From Lutraria lutraria (lineage: Eukaryota; Mollusca; Bivalvia; Venerida; Mactridae): 64,000 nucleotides of DNA. Below are positions 40,901 to 55,900 of this stretch, one piece after another. The position numbers and the translations under genes were made by a program. How positions within the stretch are numbered: the stretch's first letter is position 1; each line of letters begins with the position of its first letter. The notes beneath the pieces are model-generated. The model was not told the origin of the DNA and did not search any database. It saw only the letters and a list, made by a program, of their open reading frames with translations. Location of the stretch: assembly GCA_964023205.1 (NCBI GenBank), contig OZ026835.1, positions 10,994,414-11,058,413 of the forward strand, given 5' to 3'.

Positions 40901-43900
40901 GGGAATCAAAGACGCGAACATAATGTGGACATACTCACAGCCACTCAATGACAACCATTTATCAATCATTAGTACTGCTAGCATGCTCATTAGGTTCTTT
41001 ATTGATGCATGCATGATGTAGTAGAACACAGTCAAGTGAATTATATATTTTTTTCATTGTAACCCTAATTTGGAGGTAGTTTCTTTTAATGCTAATCCCG
41101 AAGATATCGAAATTACAAAATATTAAAATATTCATAATAGCATTACCTAAGTCCGATAAGATTTAAATAAATGAAATTAGACCTTATACCTAGCAGTTAC
41201 ACACACATACATGTACGAGTATATACGGTAGTTTTCAACATATATTTCAAGCACAACTGTTACAAATTAAAGGGGTGAGTGGGAAAAGGGTATATCTACA
41301 TTGTGACAAAAGAAATAATTACCGTCTTGCACTGACCGCTTCTTTATTATGAGAACAATACAATGACTACTTACGCACATGTGAGATTCCCCTGCGGCAC
41401 ATCAATTGTGGGTGAAAGGTTACATCCCGTTAGTTCTTCCTCTTTACTGTTAATGCACCCGACGTCTTCATCTACCGTAAAAACAATTACATTGTCACCA
41501 CACTTTTATTTGAAAGAAAATATCAAATCATAACACAACGATAACATGAAAGACAAGTGAGTGTCATAGGAAAATATAACAGGTTTCGACAGTCATTGAC
41601 TTTTTGTTGCGTGTCTAGCAGAACAGGTACGTTATAACGCATTTACAAAGAATCCCTTCAAAACTATTATCTATTGACCCGTTTCTATTACGTGATTGTT
41701 CTTTTTTCTATTTGTAAATCCGTGATGGTATCTTCTGGACGGGTACTTAAGGAAATTGAAAGTTAACTAAAATTCATTAGACCGCAATATTTTCAACACG
41801 GAGTATTGATATAAAATCACTGATTCGAATTAATTATTGCCTATTTTTTCTGTTTGGACCACTACGTACTATGGTACCATTTTTCATATTTACATTTTAA
41901 TTGCGGACAGGTTTTGGCGTGTCAAACCTTTTTATATGATCACATTTATTTAACCGTGTATATTGCTCAATAAGTGTAATAATATCATATTTTATCAACA
42001 AGTAGACTACACATATTTGAGTACGGTTAGAAGTATTGTATTCCTACCTCGCAGTTTCGGACATTGATCCTTCGTGGTGTTCTCTAAATCAGCTTGGTAT
42101 ATGGTTCTGTCACGTGTAACAATGACGAACGAATTTGCATACAACTTCAAAGTCTCTGGGCACGAATTGGCTTTCTCGTCAAGACAATTAAAAAGCCCAG
42201 GTACGTTATTGGCCCTGTAAATATTATACGTTGAGCAGCTTTTCTATTTGACAATATACTTTTGTTGCTGGAAATTAAGTCAATGCTACTGAGTCTTACA
42301 TGTTTTGTTACGTAAACACCACCAATTTGGCGTATCATGTTACTCCAATCCGAAACATGGCGGGGACCACTAGCTGTATCTCATGCATCTACGTATTTCT
42401 ATTGAGAAGTCATTTTTAGATGTACCAATATATATCCTTTCTATGCCCAGTGATGTATGATTATAAATCGTATCTCAGTTATGTCACAGTATGTTGTAGT
42501 TTCTAGAACTCCTGTGAGGTTTGTTTCTCTTAAAAAGTTATCAATCCATCCAGAGTGTATATTCTGTTCCCAAGTTGTAAATGTTAAGTTTCAATACAAA
42601 CGCACGTTTATTTATTACATATGTATGTTAGATAAAATAAGTAAACTGTTGCAGCAAAAAAAATCACAATTTGTCAAAGGACAGACTATCAAAGTCCTGA
42701 CATGTCTGTTTTCATAATTTATATCACTGCAGTACATTTTAACCGTTGTTTTGAAGGTATAGAATATTACTGGACAGGTTATACACATACGAGTACATAC
42801 GTGAACAACTAGCTTTGTATGTAACTGTTTACAATTCCCTATTTACTAAAGTAAATTGTCTTTCTTACCCGCAGAAAAAGTCGTAGAAGGCATACACACC
42901 AGATCCTGTGAACTGTACAACAGAGTCGTAACAGTTAATAACTGTTCGACATGTCTCATCTGAAGTAATTGAAAAAAATGCAATAAAGATGCATCAGCGT
43001 TGTTTTGGAAATTGTTGTCAAATACAACATTGCAGAATATGTGATGTTCCAAGTCTTTATATCTTCCTGAATGGAAATCATGCGGCCATTATGCGTTTTA
43101 TTCGCTCCATACACCAAACGCAAGCGCCTCGAGCAGCAGTGACTTTCGTCACCGGATAACTTTCTGCCACGATTTTTCTATACGTGCGACATCCCTTTAC
43201 GCTATCCATCAAGGTATGACCGATCCTTATCTTTATCAAACTATTGCTATACTAGTAAGAAGTGCGATTTTATTAACCTGTCAAACCTGAATAATTACAC
43301 GGTTGTTGGGTGCGATTATTTTTAGCTTCGTACCACAGTCGATAGTTTTCGTTTATGTTTTATGCTCACCATGTTCGTCAAACATAAATTATTTATCATC
43401 TATAATAATTGCATCTATATAAACAACAAACACAATGTAGGTGTGGCTATGGCAGACTACATTTCGACAGAAAACGAACGGGTTACATAAACGTGACTTA
43501 TCCTCCCACACCTGTATACATTTATCACGGAAATATGGAAATTAAGAAATGCGTAATGTTGCAATCAATCTTGTATCTGTCTAATTATATAAATATTCTA
43601 TTTACTTGAACAATTATATTCCCATATTTAAAGAAACTGATCTTAATAAAGTATCCGATTCTTGTACATATCCATCTTTAGCTTCGTCTGATTTCCACCT
43701 ACCATGTTTCTTAAACAGACGATCTGATACCACTGACAACGCGGCGGTTGTAGCCCCGCCTGATCTAAACGAATGGAGTCCGTATTTCTTTGTATTAAAT
43801 CCAAGCGCTTTTATGTTCTCTAAAAGAATTTCCCTAGCTCTGTTATAAGACAGATGCGAACCCTCTTTGAGGTAATATGTTTTGTTTTTCCCATCGAAGG

Positions 43901-46900
43901 CTATGTTTCTGAATAACAGTTGTTCGGAAACACTGGTCATTTTTGCAAGCTTAAGATACTCTTCTAAATGTTTAACTGGACATGTCAAAGTATTTGTTCT
44001 AGCAATCACTACCGAACACCCCTTTCGTTTTTGGTCGGTTTTGCTACATTTGATAGTTAAACGTGCCTGTTTACTATCAATAGAAACGTCATTACGTTTA
44101 AGCTTTAACAATTCATTAAACCTTAAGAAACCAGCGAAACTTAGTAAACACATGGTAACAAATCTTAAAGACAGATTGGTTAAGGAACTGTAACAAGATA
44201 CTATTTTTCTAATGTCCTCGGAGGAGAAAGCTGTTTTCTTAGTTACTGGTCTAGCTACGCTCCTGATAAGCCCCTCTTTTGTGGACGTCACTAGTTTAGA
44301 TTTGCAGGGTTCAAGCATACCTGCTATACAATGTGCCCAGGAAATACCATATACAATAGCATTGACTTTAGACTCAGACGGGTTTGATTCTTTATGAGAC
44401 GTCAAAAATAAAGCTACAATAAAATCTTTCGATGGCAACGGACAAAAACCGTAGATTTTACACCAAGTACAAAATAGCCTGAAGTTTGAATTGTACAGTT
44501 TATGAGTATTTTGTGCCTTAGAATGTAATACGAGTGTTTTCATGGTATTATTATACATCTGAAGATCTGGGTGTACGAGTTCTGATTCTAACCTCTGTCA
44601 TATACCCATTTAATGTTATTGCATTTAAACATGTGAATTATGCATATAATGTTTGTGTGCATATAAGCACATCTTATCATCTAATGTGATACTGTGTAAC
44701 GATCTATACCCTCAAGTACAATTATTTTATGCAAAAATCAACTACAACGTATATACAACACAATACTCGGGACATTTATGTGCTAATGTAGCTTTTACTT
44801 CCTATGCAGCATAGGCTTCGCCATACACCAGGTGTATGCGGAACATGTTAAAACAATGAAATCGTATTATATGCGTATGGCTAGTACCTTGCTCGTAAAT
44901 CTACGTGAATCAAAGATACATTTGTTCGATTTGGTATTTTCGAAAATGTTCTGTCCCTGTGTGAACTCCAAAAAATCTAGCACAAATTCCCGTTTAACAA
45001 ACCCCTTCTTAAACAAAAGTGGCCAAAACGCAGAACTTGGCCATTTTGGCACGATTAAAGTCCCACGACCTTTGTTTTGCAGCAAATGAAATATGGTCTT
45101 ATTCACAAGACGAATAGGTGGTACAAGCCAGTTATTGTCAATAGACCAGTCCTGAGTAAAAGCGTCTACCGCTTCTGTTTGAAAATCGTAGAACTTAGAA
45201 TTGTATCTATCTGTTTTGCGATTGCTATACGAAGCGAACCGATCAACCGTATAGGGACCACAGAGGCTTTCCATAAAATGAAAGAAGTCTAGCGTAACCT
45301 GCCATTCATCTGTATCGCTTATTTTGCTAATGTTGTCTGCGATCTTATTTTGTTCTCTCGGAACCCACTGAATCTCAAGGTCAATATTATGTTCCAAACT
45401 TGATCTCATAATAGATAACGCTTCTTTCTGCAATTCTACGTTAGAGCTGCCTACCTTAACAATATGCACGCACGTCTGTGAATCCGAGAACCATTTAACC
45501 CTAGTATTAGCTAATAAATGACCGTAAGCCCTAATCGCTAATCGAATAGCCTTGATTTCTCTGAATGTAGAACTTTTCTGCGCTTCCTGAGTTGACCATG
45601 TGTCATGGAACACACTGACATTTGACTGTACAATATATGCCCCGCACCCTGATTGACTAGCATCGGAATATACAATAGTCTGAATCGGCCTGTAACTGGT
45701 CAGTTGTCTACTGTTAACTGAATCTAAGTTTGAACGCCAGAACTTAAGTTCCGCTATACACATGTTTTCTATGCTTAAACAATAACGACGGTCCCAGGAA
45801 TTTCTACTTTCTATCTCAATAAAAAGAAACCTGGTCATAAGTCGAGCTATGTTCCCAATTACAGGTATCATGGAAATCAATTTTCCAGTACATACTGCCA
45901 ACCCACGGGCGGACACGTGTGGGTGTGAGTCAAGTACATTCTGTATAGAGGACTTACATTCCACAATTCTACGTCGGGGTATAGATATAGTAAAGTCTAA
46001 GGAGTTCCACCATATTCCTATCCATTCTAACGCTTGAACTGGTTCCCAAATGGATTTATCTTCATTAGTAGCAAACCCCGCCTGATGCAGGCTATTTGAT
46101 ACAAAGTTTGCATCTTTTCGTGTAGAATTAAGGTCAGAATTGGTTCCCCACCCACCGTCTAAAAACATAACAATCTTGATACTGTTTAAGCGCCAAAATT
46201 TTACCATTTCTCTCAATACTTTAGTGAAAATGAATGGCGCAGAACTCAACCCGAACGGGACTACGGTATAACAATAATATTTCCCTTTAAATGAAAACCC
46301 TAGAAAAGCCTGATGTTCGGGGAAAATGTCAACGTGGTAGTAGCCCTTAGCCAAATCAAACTTGAAACAATAACTATTTTCTTTGAAATAATCTAACGCG
46401 ACACGCCAATCTTCGAATGTAATCTTTTTCCTTCCAAATTGACCTCTTTACTAACCTGAGATCTAAAATAAGTCTCTTTTTACCAGATTTATTCACGGAC
46501 ACACTAAGTGGATTTACTATCTTAGGTATGAATGGGGTCTCTACAATATACTGAAAATGTAACATTTCGTCAATAGAAGCTTGTACAAATTCAGTCTGTT
46601 CTAAAGCTGATTTATTATTTCTTGAAAAAGACCTACTTGGGGTATCAATAAAAGGAATTTTATAGCCGTGCATTAACACTTCTAAAATATTATTGTTAGT
46701 TCCGATAGTTTTCCAAAATGAAGCATGTTTTCTCAATCTACCTTTTACATTGTTTTCAATACCATCTGAACATGAGTGAATTTGTACTCAAAATACTCAA
46801 AAAAATCATCTTGCTCAAAAGTACATACTAGATAATACTTATCATTTGCTACTGTTGTATGGCCTCTCTGCGACGGTGACAGGTTTGAGCTCCTGGACGC

Positions 46901-49900
46901 CATTGCTGCTGGAACCTTTGACTGGGTAGCTGAGACAATCTCGCCTGAAGTGCCCGGTTCTCCCGCAACTGAAGCAGATATCACTGGCAATTGCCCGTCG
47001 AAAGCCTCGAAAGGGCTGCTTGTAGTTCTGGCCTCCTTGAAAATCTTGGACCACGCCCCTTCCAAACGACCTATATGCCGGTAGTTGATGTAAATGAGCG
47101 CTGTTTCCGGCTATTGGATATGGAGTGTTGTTGTAGTTGGAGTTGTTGTTCATACCACGTTTCGTGGAACTGGTTTTGATCCGCTTTACTGCTCTAGCTT
47201 CGGCTTGTTTGGGTTTCTTCTCGTCCTCACTATCGCTTCCACAAAGCGACGGCCTCTCGTACTCATTGACTGTGGCCCAACCCCCAGGGGAACTATCGGC
47301 AATCTTCAACAGTTTGTTACGGTGATTGACTTTCTTGATCAGGTCATTAATGACGGAAGCATCAGCTGCCCCCTTGGCTAATAATTTCTCCAAGCCGTTT
47401 AGAATATCGGTATTAAACTCGAACTGGTGACGATGGGACTCGCTCTTGAACTTTGGTTGTTCCTTCAACTTTAGAGAGACGGAAGACGTTGCTATGTCTC
47501 TTCTAAGGTCTGTTAACTTCGAATCAAGGTAATTTCGAAATAAATGAAAAGCTTCAAACGCTTCGCCCTCAGAGCCCCCTGGGTGGTTACCTCTCCTAGT
47601 TCCTGTGCCTTGGCGAGTATCGAAATCTATACAAGAAGCAGAGCCTTCTGCATAAGTAAGCCCACCGTTCTCTGTTTCATGGTTTGATTCAGCCATCTTA
47701 ACGCAGATTTGTCGACTATGATGTAGCCTGCCAATACCTCGAATGACAAATTCGTGTATAATACCACGCTAATTGCCCGTGTATTTCACGGTCTGTGCGC
47801 TTCAATACACTCTAAAATACAGTACCACCGTTTATCTATAGCCGCTTACCCGATAATAAATACATTTATTTTACAGTTATGGAATGTTCCAATCAATAGG
47901 TTGATATATCGGTAAAACGAAATTATCGTATAACTAACGAAAGTAATCGAACATCACCGAAGCTAAACATGATTGCAATCATTGACCGTATAATTATGCA
48001 GCTTTGACAGTTTAATAAACTCGCACTATATTATAGATATACATATGCTTGATCAACATAATGTTGATACTCATACAATAGTGTGGCAGAATTGACTTTT
48101 ACTTACTTTTCAACATCTATGATTAATTATTATTACTAAATAAGTCCATTTTGATTATTTAAATGCATTCAATCTAAGTATCAAAGGGATTTGTTACGAC
48201 AAACAAAATTTAAAAAAATATTTTCAATTTTTTCCACGTAACCCATATAATATAGAGAAGGGAAAGAACTTCGACGATTCGAATTTTCAAACGCATGTTA
48301 TAAACCTGCATGTCATTGCAACGCAGTACAAAATATTAAAAAAAAATGAAAAATATTTTTTTTAAATTTTGTTTCCCTGTTTATTTAATTTCAAGAGGAA
48401 AACTACTTGAATACTGGTAAAATATCAAGATTAGGTTTGGAAAATTTGGATAATATTTATCAATGAAATAATTGCTATGATGAAAATATGAAAACCACCA
48501 AACTGTACACATGTTCAAGATAACTGTTTGTGGAAGTACACTTGATGATTTTAATTCATCTTCATATATACTTAACAATATTACTAATTAGTTACCTTCT
48601 ACTAAGTACAATGTATATTATTTCTATAGTATTACTTTTCTTTACGGAGAAGCGTCTGTATGTCATATACTTTGATACTTAATAAAAGCATCGCTCATTT
48701 ATATAATATTTGATTTATTGTTATTTCTTTCATGAATCCCATCCAAAAGTATGCATAAATGATGACTTTTGTTAAGTGTATTCAAAATATATAAATAAAC
48801 ACAGTCAAATGTCAATGACAGTTCCGCTAGAAACGCGCTGGTATTTTTCCTATTCATTTATGCATTATAAAGTATTTTGTTTGATTTAAATAGTACATGT
48901 ACTTTGTTTTATTGAAATCAAATACATGTACAACATTTATAACGTGAGCGCTTATTTTTTGTCCTATTGATTGAGACTCGTTTCTACAGGTAACTTCTTA
49001 ATCAGGGATGTAGCTTACTACAGGCCGTGGCAAAACATTTCCGAGGGGGGCATATATACATGTACCAAGATTCAGCCTGCACATTATTTTAAACTTCCTA
49101 GCTCCGCTCCTGTTAATGCAGTAAATTCTTAATGTTTGTGAATTTATGCTTTTTTAAAAAAATCCTTGTCCTTGGTTAAAGAAAGTATGTGAAGGATGAG
49201 GAATTTCTTAAGGTAAAACTTAAAATTCTTCGTGAATACCACCCCTGCTCAGTTTAAATTGTGTGTTGTGTATTAGCAGTTGTGTAAACATTACAGGTAG
49301 ATAGATTAATACAAAACCAGTGAGGCATAAACTTTATAGGAATGGTGGGGTTGATATAGAATTATTTAGGATTGTGTAACAATTGGCAAACATTCAGTGC
49401 ACTGTTATCAATACATAGAACAAGAGGGTCAAGATGGCCCTAGATCGCTCACCTGAGAACAAAGGCACTATAATTAATCACCAGGTAATATAGTTTTCAT
49501 CTCGTATAACCCATTTTTACGTAGATTTTGAGATCAAACCCAACAATGAAGGTATAATACTGTTAAGCAAGCTAAAACGTAGCAAATTTTCTAATCCAAT
49601 GGCCCATAACTCTTGAAGTTGTGGTCCGATTCCACCCATAACTAAACTTGTCCAAGACCCCTGGGTCATACACATTCGTTGTAAATATGATAAGGATCGA
49701 TGAATAAATAAAGATGCTAGAGTGTATACAAGCTAATATAAAGCAAATTTTCTAAGTCAGGGGCCCGTAACTCTTGAAGTTCTGGTCCGATTCCGCCCAT
49801 AATCGAACTTGTCCAAGATCTTTTGGTTATACACATTTACTGAAAATGTGATATTGGTGAATAAATGAAGGCGCTAGAGTGTAAACAAACTAAATATAGC

Positions 49901-52900
49901 AACATTTCAAAGTCAAGGGCCCATTACTCTTTAAGTTATTGTCCGATTTTGCCCATACTCGAACTTACCCGAGACATTGTGGCCGTATACATTGTGACCA
50001 ATGTTGATCGAGATTGGTTAAGAGCTGTGGATGCTAGAGTGTAAACAAACTAATTGTGGACGGACGACGGACGCCGGATATTTATGGATCCTGATTCATC
50101 AGGTGAGCTAAAAACTAAAACTTTAAATGTTCACATTAATATTAATATACAAAGTATTTAAGGTCGATATTTGGTATAAATAACAGTAATATAGGATAAA
50201 ATTTTAAACATAGTGACTGTTTATAAAGTTATCTTAGCATTCAATCAAAATGACTACCCCACAACCATCATGGTGGATACGTGTTGAGAATACCAAGAAA
50301 AAATGTTTCATTTTCATTTCAATCATTGACTGATAGTGATTCTTATAAAAATGTACCCATTCCTAGTATTCACACTTCACAAGCTATGAACACACATAAA
50401 CACAATAATGGAAATCCAGTCGTATTTGACAACACAAATCTACACGCACACCTTTCTACCACTGCCATGTGCGAAACGTCATCATTTCATAATCAAGGGA
50501 CACATGGACAGATAGAACAAAGCTTTTGGACACAACACTTTCAAAATCATAATGACACCTCATTACCATTTCAAAATTATACTGATAGTAAAACTCATAG
50601 ACCACTTCAAACGACTCAAAAGGACGCTGTTCCTATAATAGTTATAACACATCAACATCACCCAATTCTTTTGAAATAAATACATACCAGAAGTTGTCTT
50701 CAGAGCACATTAAGTCAGAATATAGGTCACAACACAACCAAACAGGTGAAAGACATGTTCACGTACGTAAGCACAAAGCCAAGAAGCCTGATAAGTTTGC
50801 TGGAAAGTCAATAGACTCGACTGTTTACATTATACATTTTGAGAATGTAGCCAACTAGAACCATTGGGTTGAGTATGAAAAGGCTCAGCAGTTGGATATG
50901 AGTTTAAGATGATATGCACAAAAATTATTTAGTGACCTAAATCCCAACTTCATAAATAACTGTAGCTTAATCAGTGTTTTAGGTCGTAACACAGCTGAAC
51001 GAGAAATTATATATCGTTGTGAATTTAGGAACCGTAGACAGCAAAATGCTGGAAGTGCTGCTGAATTTGGTTATGCTTTAAGCTGTGTGCTAAAGCTTAT
51101 CCTTCAGTTCAATTATATACATTATTGATCAATTCATCACTGGCCTCATAAAACATGACGTTAGGAGTCATGTACAATATCGGCACACCAATACCATAGA
51201 ATTAACAATTGCTCTAGCCGTTGAGTTCTAAGCATTTGAACTCTCAGCCATCTAAGGTGATACTTTTCTTGACGATCATGATGTCACACTTACATTTTGT
51301 AAAGCCTGCATGATCGTAGGCAAACATAAAATCAATCTTTGTCTAAAAGAGAGTAACAAATTAGCTAGAATAAGGTTAGAAAGCACAACCTAAATCCCAG
51401 CACATTCTGAAATAATAGCTCAGGCTGAGTTAGATAGTGTACTGTCATATTCACAAGGCATGATCGAACCATACAAACTAATCTTTAAAGGGGGTTTACT
51501 TATGGCAAAAACTCTAGTTAGTGCTGACCAACCTAACATACCAATATATTTAATAAATCTAACTGACCAAAATGTTAAAATCAACAAAAAATTAACAATT
51601 GGTAGTATTCAATCTGTTAACAGTGTTTTAACAGTGGTATATGTCTATCAGATCAAATACCATCTGAAACTAGAGACTTCAAACTTCCTGGCCATATACA
51701 ACCTATTGTAAATCAGGCTGCAGAGGCTCTTAATGATGATCAATTACTGAAACTTAAAAAATGTTATTGATGATTCACTAAAAGTTACACAGACTAGCCT
51801 AGCTGAACATGATATAGAGGTTGGTAATTCTAAGCCAATAAAAAAAACACCCAATGGCAATGGTGAAGAAACGGTTATTTCAAACGCAAGTAAATGCTTG
51901 AACAAGTCTCAACAGAAGTGCTGTACCACATTATATAAAATTGTTAGCTGTGGTTACATTTGGTAAACAATTTAGACATTATCTTTGGGGCAGACACTTC
52001 TTAATTAGAAAAGACAACGCTTCTTTGATATAGTTGAAGAATTTTAAGGTACCAGAAGGAATGTTAGCTCGCTGGCAGGCAGTTCTAGACACGTAATATA
52101 TGACTTTACTATCCAATATCGTAAAGGCAGCATACATGCCAATGTAGATGCCATGTCCCGTATTCCCAAAAACAAACCATATAAAAGAGAAGCTTGTGCA
52201 GATTGTATTCCTGATTTAGCTTTGTCTAGCTTGATTCAAGTAACAAAGTCTAAAGGCACAAAATTGCCTAGTGCATTGTGTTTACCTGCAAATATTAACT
52301 CTAAGGCCATGATGAAATCTAAAACAGTGAGTCACAAAGGCAAAGTTCTGCCTGTCACTTGTAGAACAGATGAACATTTGATTTCAAACAACTTTGCTTT
52401 AGCTGACCATTTAGGCCCTGATGATGATTCAAACTCAAATCATAGCTTAAATATAGTTGAAAATACTGCCTCACAATCCAGCTGAATATATAACTGGTCT
52501 AAAGATGCATTAAAGTATATGCAAGAAAAAATAGTCTGAGATTGAAATGATCTTAAGATTAAAATTAAGTTCAAGTGAAAAATATTCCAAGTCAGAGATC
52601 GATAACTACAACCAAAATGTAAGAACCCTATGTAGTATTTGGGAACCCTTAGAACTTAAAAGATGAATCTGGGTTAAGATTTGTACTTCCCTCTAACTTC
52701 AAAACTACAGTTTTTGATCAATTACATAAAAATAGGTTAGCAGGACACTAAGGTAGTGATAAAAACCATCGCGTCAGTGAAGAAAATGCTTTATTTGCCT
52801 AACTTGACCAGTGATCTTCAGTACTGGGTAAACTCATGTGATCTCTGTGCACGCAGAAAACCTGGTCCGGTTTAGGAAAATCTCCTTTACTGCAAGATAT

Positions 52901-55900
52901 TTCCTTACTACATTTTGATCGTATAGCACTAGATATGCTAGGTCATCTGCCTATCAACCAAGACCTAAATCAGTATGACTTTTGTTTTGGTCAATTCAGA
53001 TGATTATATTACGTTTATAGAAGCCTTTGCTTTAAAAGACCACACAGCACTGACCGTAGCTGACAAACCTGTAACTGAATTTATTTGTCGATATGGGGTT
53101 CCATGCTATATTCACTCCGACCAAGGTCTAGAATTGAATCTCACCTATTCCAACATATGTGTAAACTGTTAGGAATATCTAAAACAAGAACAGTACCATA
53201 CAATCCACGTTCAGATGGGTTAGTAGAAAGACACAATAGAACAATCCAAGCCATGTTAGCAATGTATGTCAATGATAGTAGGAATGACTGGGATGATCAT
53301 TTGCCTTACATGATGGCATACAGAGCGTCTTGTCATGAAAGCACTAAATGTAGCCCCAATCTATTAATGTTTGGAAGGGAGATAATTCTACCTCTTGATG
53401 TAATGTTTGGCCATCCAAGTCATAATTATGATTGTTCATGTCCCTCTAAATGTGTTGAGTGGTAAAAATTAGCCATGTCTGAGTCATTTGAAGCATATAA
53501 ACATTTTAAAATTGCTGCTACTCGTCAGAAGAAGTCTTACTCAAAAGGCTTTAAGCCTCGATCATTCTTGCCTGACAATTTAGTCTGGAGATGGTACCCT
53601 CCAACAGCTAATCAAAAGTAAGGTCTAGGATGGATAGGTCCTTATAAAGTACTGAGAAATGTAACAACGGTTACCTATCAAATTCAACATCTTATTTCCA
53701 ACAAAATAATAGTGGTGCGTGTAGACCATTTAAAAATATGTAATAATAACAATATTATACAGGATACTGAGGATTGTAGAGCAAAGTAATGAGGAACAAT
53801 CTGACTATCATGAACTTTCACAAGAGTATGTGCATGCTCTAAGTTTTATAGAGACGCAGTATCGCACAAGAATGGGGCGTACAGTAAAGCCAAAACAAAC
53901 TTTCTCCTGATTAAGGTAGACATTGTTGAGAGAAATTGCATACAGAATCTAAATTGAAATATAGGGCTCAATAATATAAGTATATATACATTTCTCTTTA
54001 AAACTTATCATAGTATAAAAGGAAGTATATTCCTGTATACTGATTCTTTTCAGATGGCCAACTTATCCGAATTGATAGGGAATTCATCCGAGATAGACGA
54101 ATTTTTGCAAGAGGAGAAGTCATTTTGGCCGAATGTACCGACAGCATGTCCAGTGGAAGAGTGCTTCAGCTTGGTACGATACATTCAATACTCAGGTTTC
54201 CAACGTCACTGGACACAGAACCACGTACCTAAGAAAACTGGCTACCAGTGTTCCAGTTGTAAGAATAAATTCTGGAGAAAAGATTTCGCAAAAAAACAAA
54301 CATTTTAAATCAAAGAAATGTAAAACTTCAACCACCATAGAAAGAGAAGAAAACAACGAAGTGTACATTAATCCTGGTGAAACTATACTGTACATAATGA
54401 ACCACGATGAGAGATTGTCTGAAAAAAGGAAATGTATTGAAAAGCCAGGAAAATCGTTGGTCACTCATAGGGCCGACTATAGAGACGAGGTAGTCAAGTG
54501 TGACGAAGAGGGAAGAACCTTAACGAAGCAGTTTAAACAATAAAAATTAACAATAATTTAGAATAACAATTTATGTTTGTACAGACAATTATAAGATGGT
54601 GACATTTTGATATTATACTGAGTATATATAAAATAAGTAGAAAAATGTTAAGTGTCCAAAAAAGCCTAGAAGTAGCCTCTCACACACTTACATGTATCTG
54701 TATTTAATTTTCATGACTGTTAAATTTTCATAGATTTTCATTATGATATTGTTCTTTTTGTCTCCTAGCATTATAACTTTATCAGGGCATAATGATTGTA
54801 ATAATTATCATGTGTTTATGCTTCAGGATATTGCTGTCTGAAATATTGTACACTGTTAGAGTGTTGGTTGTTGTGCATTCCTAAAAAAATATAACAAACT
54901 AAAGTGTTATATTGTTATATACATGTTGTATTTCTTTTCTTCGAAGGGATTCATCCTGGAGAATTTATATTGTCAAGGCCAGGAGGTATCACTGATTTCT
55001 TAGAGGCATGGATTCAATATCATCTTGATTGTAACCTGCATTATTTATCCGAATATCCTGTATTATCATTTAATGTTAAGAAAATATTGTCAAACAAATG
55101 TACAATTCGATTATTGTGTTTCATGATATCATTTTTTTTGTGAAATTGATTTTAAAAACTTATTTTGTTACAAAAGACACCCACAGGCTACATGCAATTC
55201 TGCCAATTTTATTTACTGTATTTCATTTCGAAATTGTTAATTTCACGATTTAGGAAAGGTGGAATGTGGCAGAATTGACTTTTAGTTACTTTTCAAAATC
55301 TATGATTATTACTACAGTCCATTTTGATTATTTAAATACATTCTATCTAAGGGTATTTTTCCTTCTACACGTGTTTATTCAAGCAATCATTAAATAATAT
55401 TGTTAAAATATATAGTCATCAATGGGGTGTCCAAGATCTTTTTATTCACTTGATATACTTAAAATCACATTGTTTTAACCATCCGTTTATGTGAAACACT
55501 TTACATGTTCTATAATTATACCCCTGTGTCATTCAGAAAGAGTGTATCATGAAATTCTCATGATTTCTTACCCTTACTCTTACCCTGTAAGGGTATATAA
55601 GGGTGAGTTTCCAGCACACAGTGCTCAGTTCACTGACATTATTTTACAAGGTAGATTTTACCCTTGTCAGAACTTTGCCACCTCTTTTGTGAATTTATAA
55701 GGGATACTTTTACTATATTTTGGCCAGGGTTCTAAATTCAAAAACTAAATTAATTTCGTTCTTTTCTTCTACATTCATGGTCTTGATGTAAAATTAGACT
55801 AAGTTAGGTTAGGTCAGGATTGTTGAGTATTTGAATCATGTTATTTATTGTTCACCTTGATTATTGTAATCCATAAAACTTGTTTTGTTTTACGTAAATA

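Larger units (their letters stand above)
43410..47745 (-). mobile_element. DIRS-type tyrosine-recombinase retrotransposon (gag, RT/RNase H, YR)
   Basis: Gag, reverse transcriptase/RNase H and tyrosine recombinase frames lie in that order on the - strand, which is the DIRS arrangement; no DDE integrase is seen. A degenerate inverted match near the two ends (ATGTAGTCTGCCATAGCC on the complement of about 43440-43460, and GATGTAGCCTGCCAATACC at about 47722-47740) fits DIRS inverted terminal repeats. The copy lies inside the 15-kb intron of receptor B, in the same orientation. A frameshift and a changed RT active site mark it as inactive. Exact ends are uncertain by some hundreds of bases. Confidence 0.8.

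Noticed and set aside
42457..42717. 86-codon + strand frame between N-terminal exons
   Set aside because: No motif, opposite strand to the gene, composition of ordinary intron DNA.
54904..55143. 79-codon + strand frame with an acceptor-like start ([14 protein letters not shown])
   Set aside because: It looks exon-like, but there is no partner exon in phase and no recognised family; it may belong to the zinc-finger or gypsy remnant, too weak to call.
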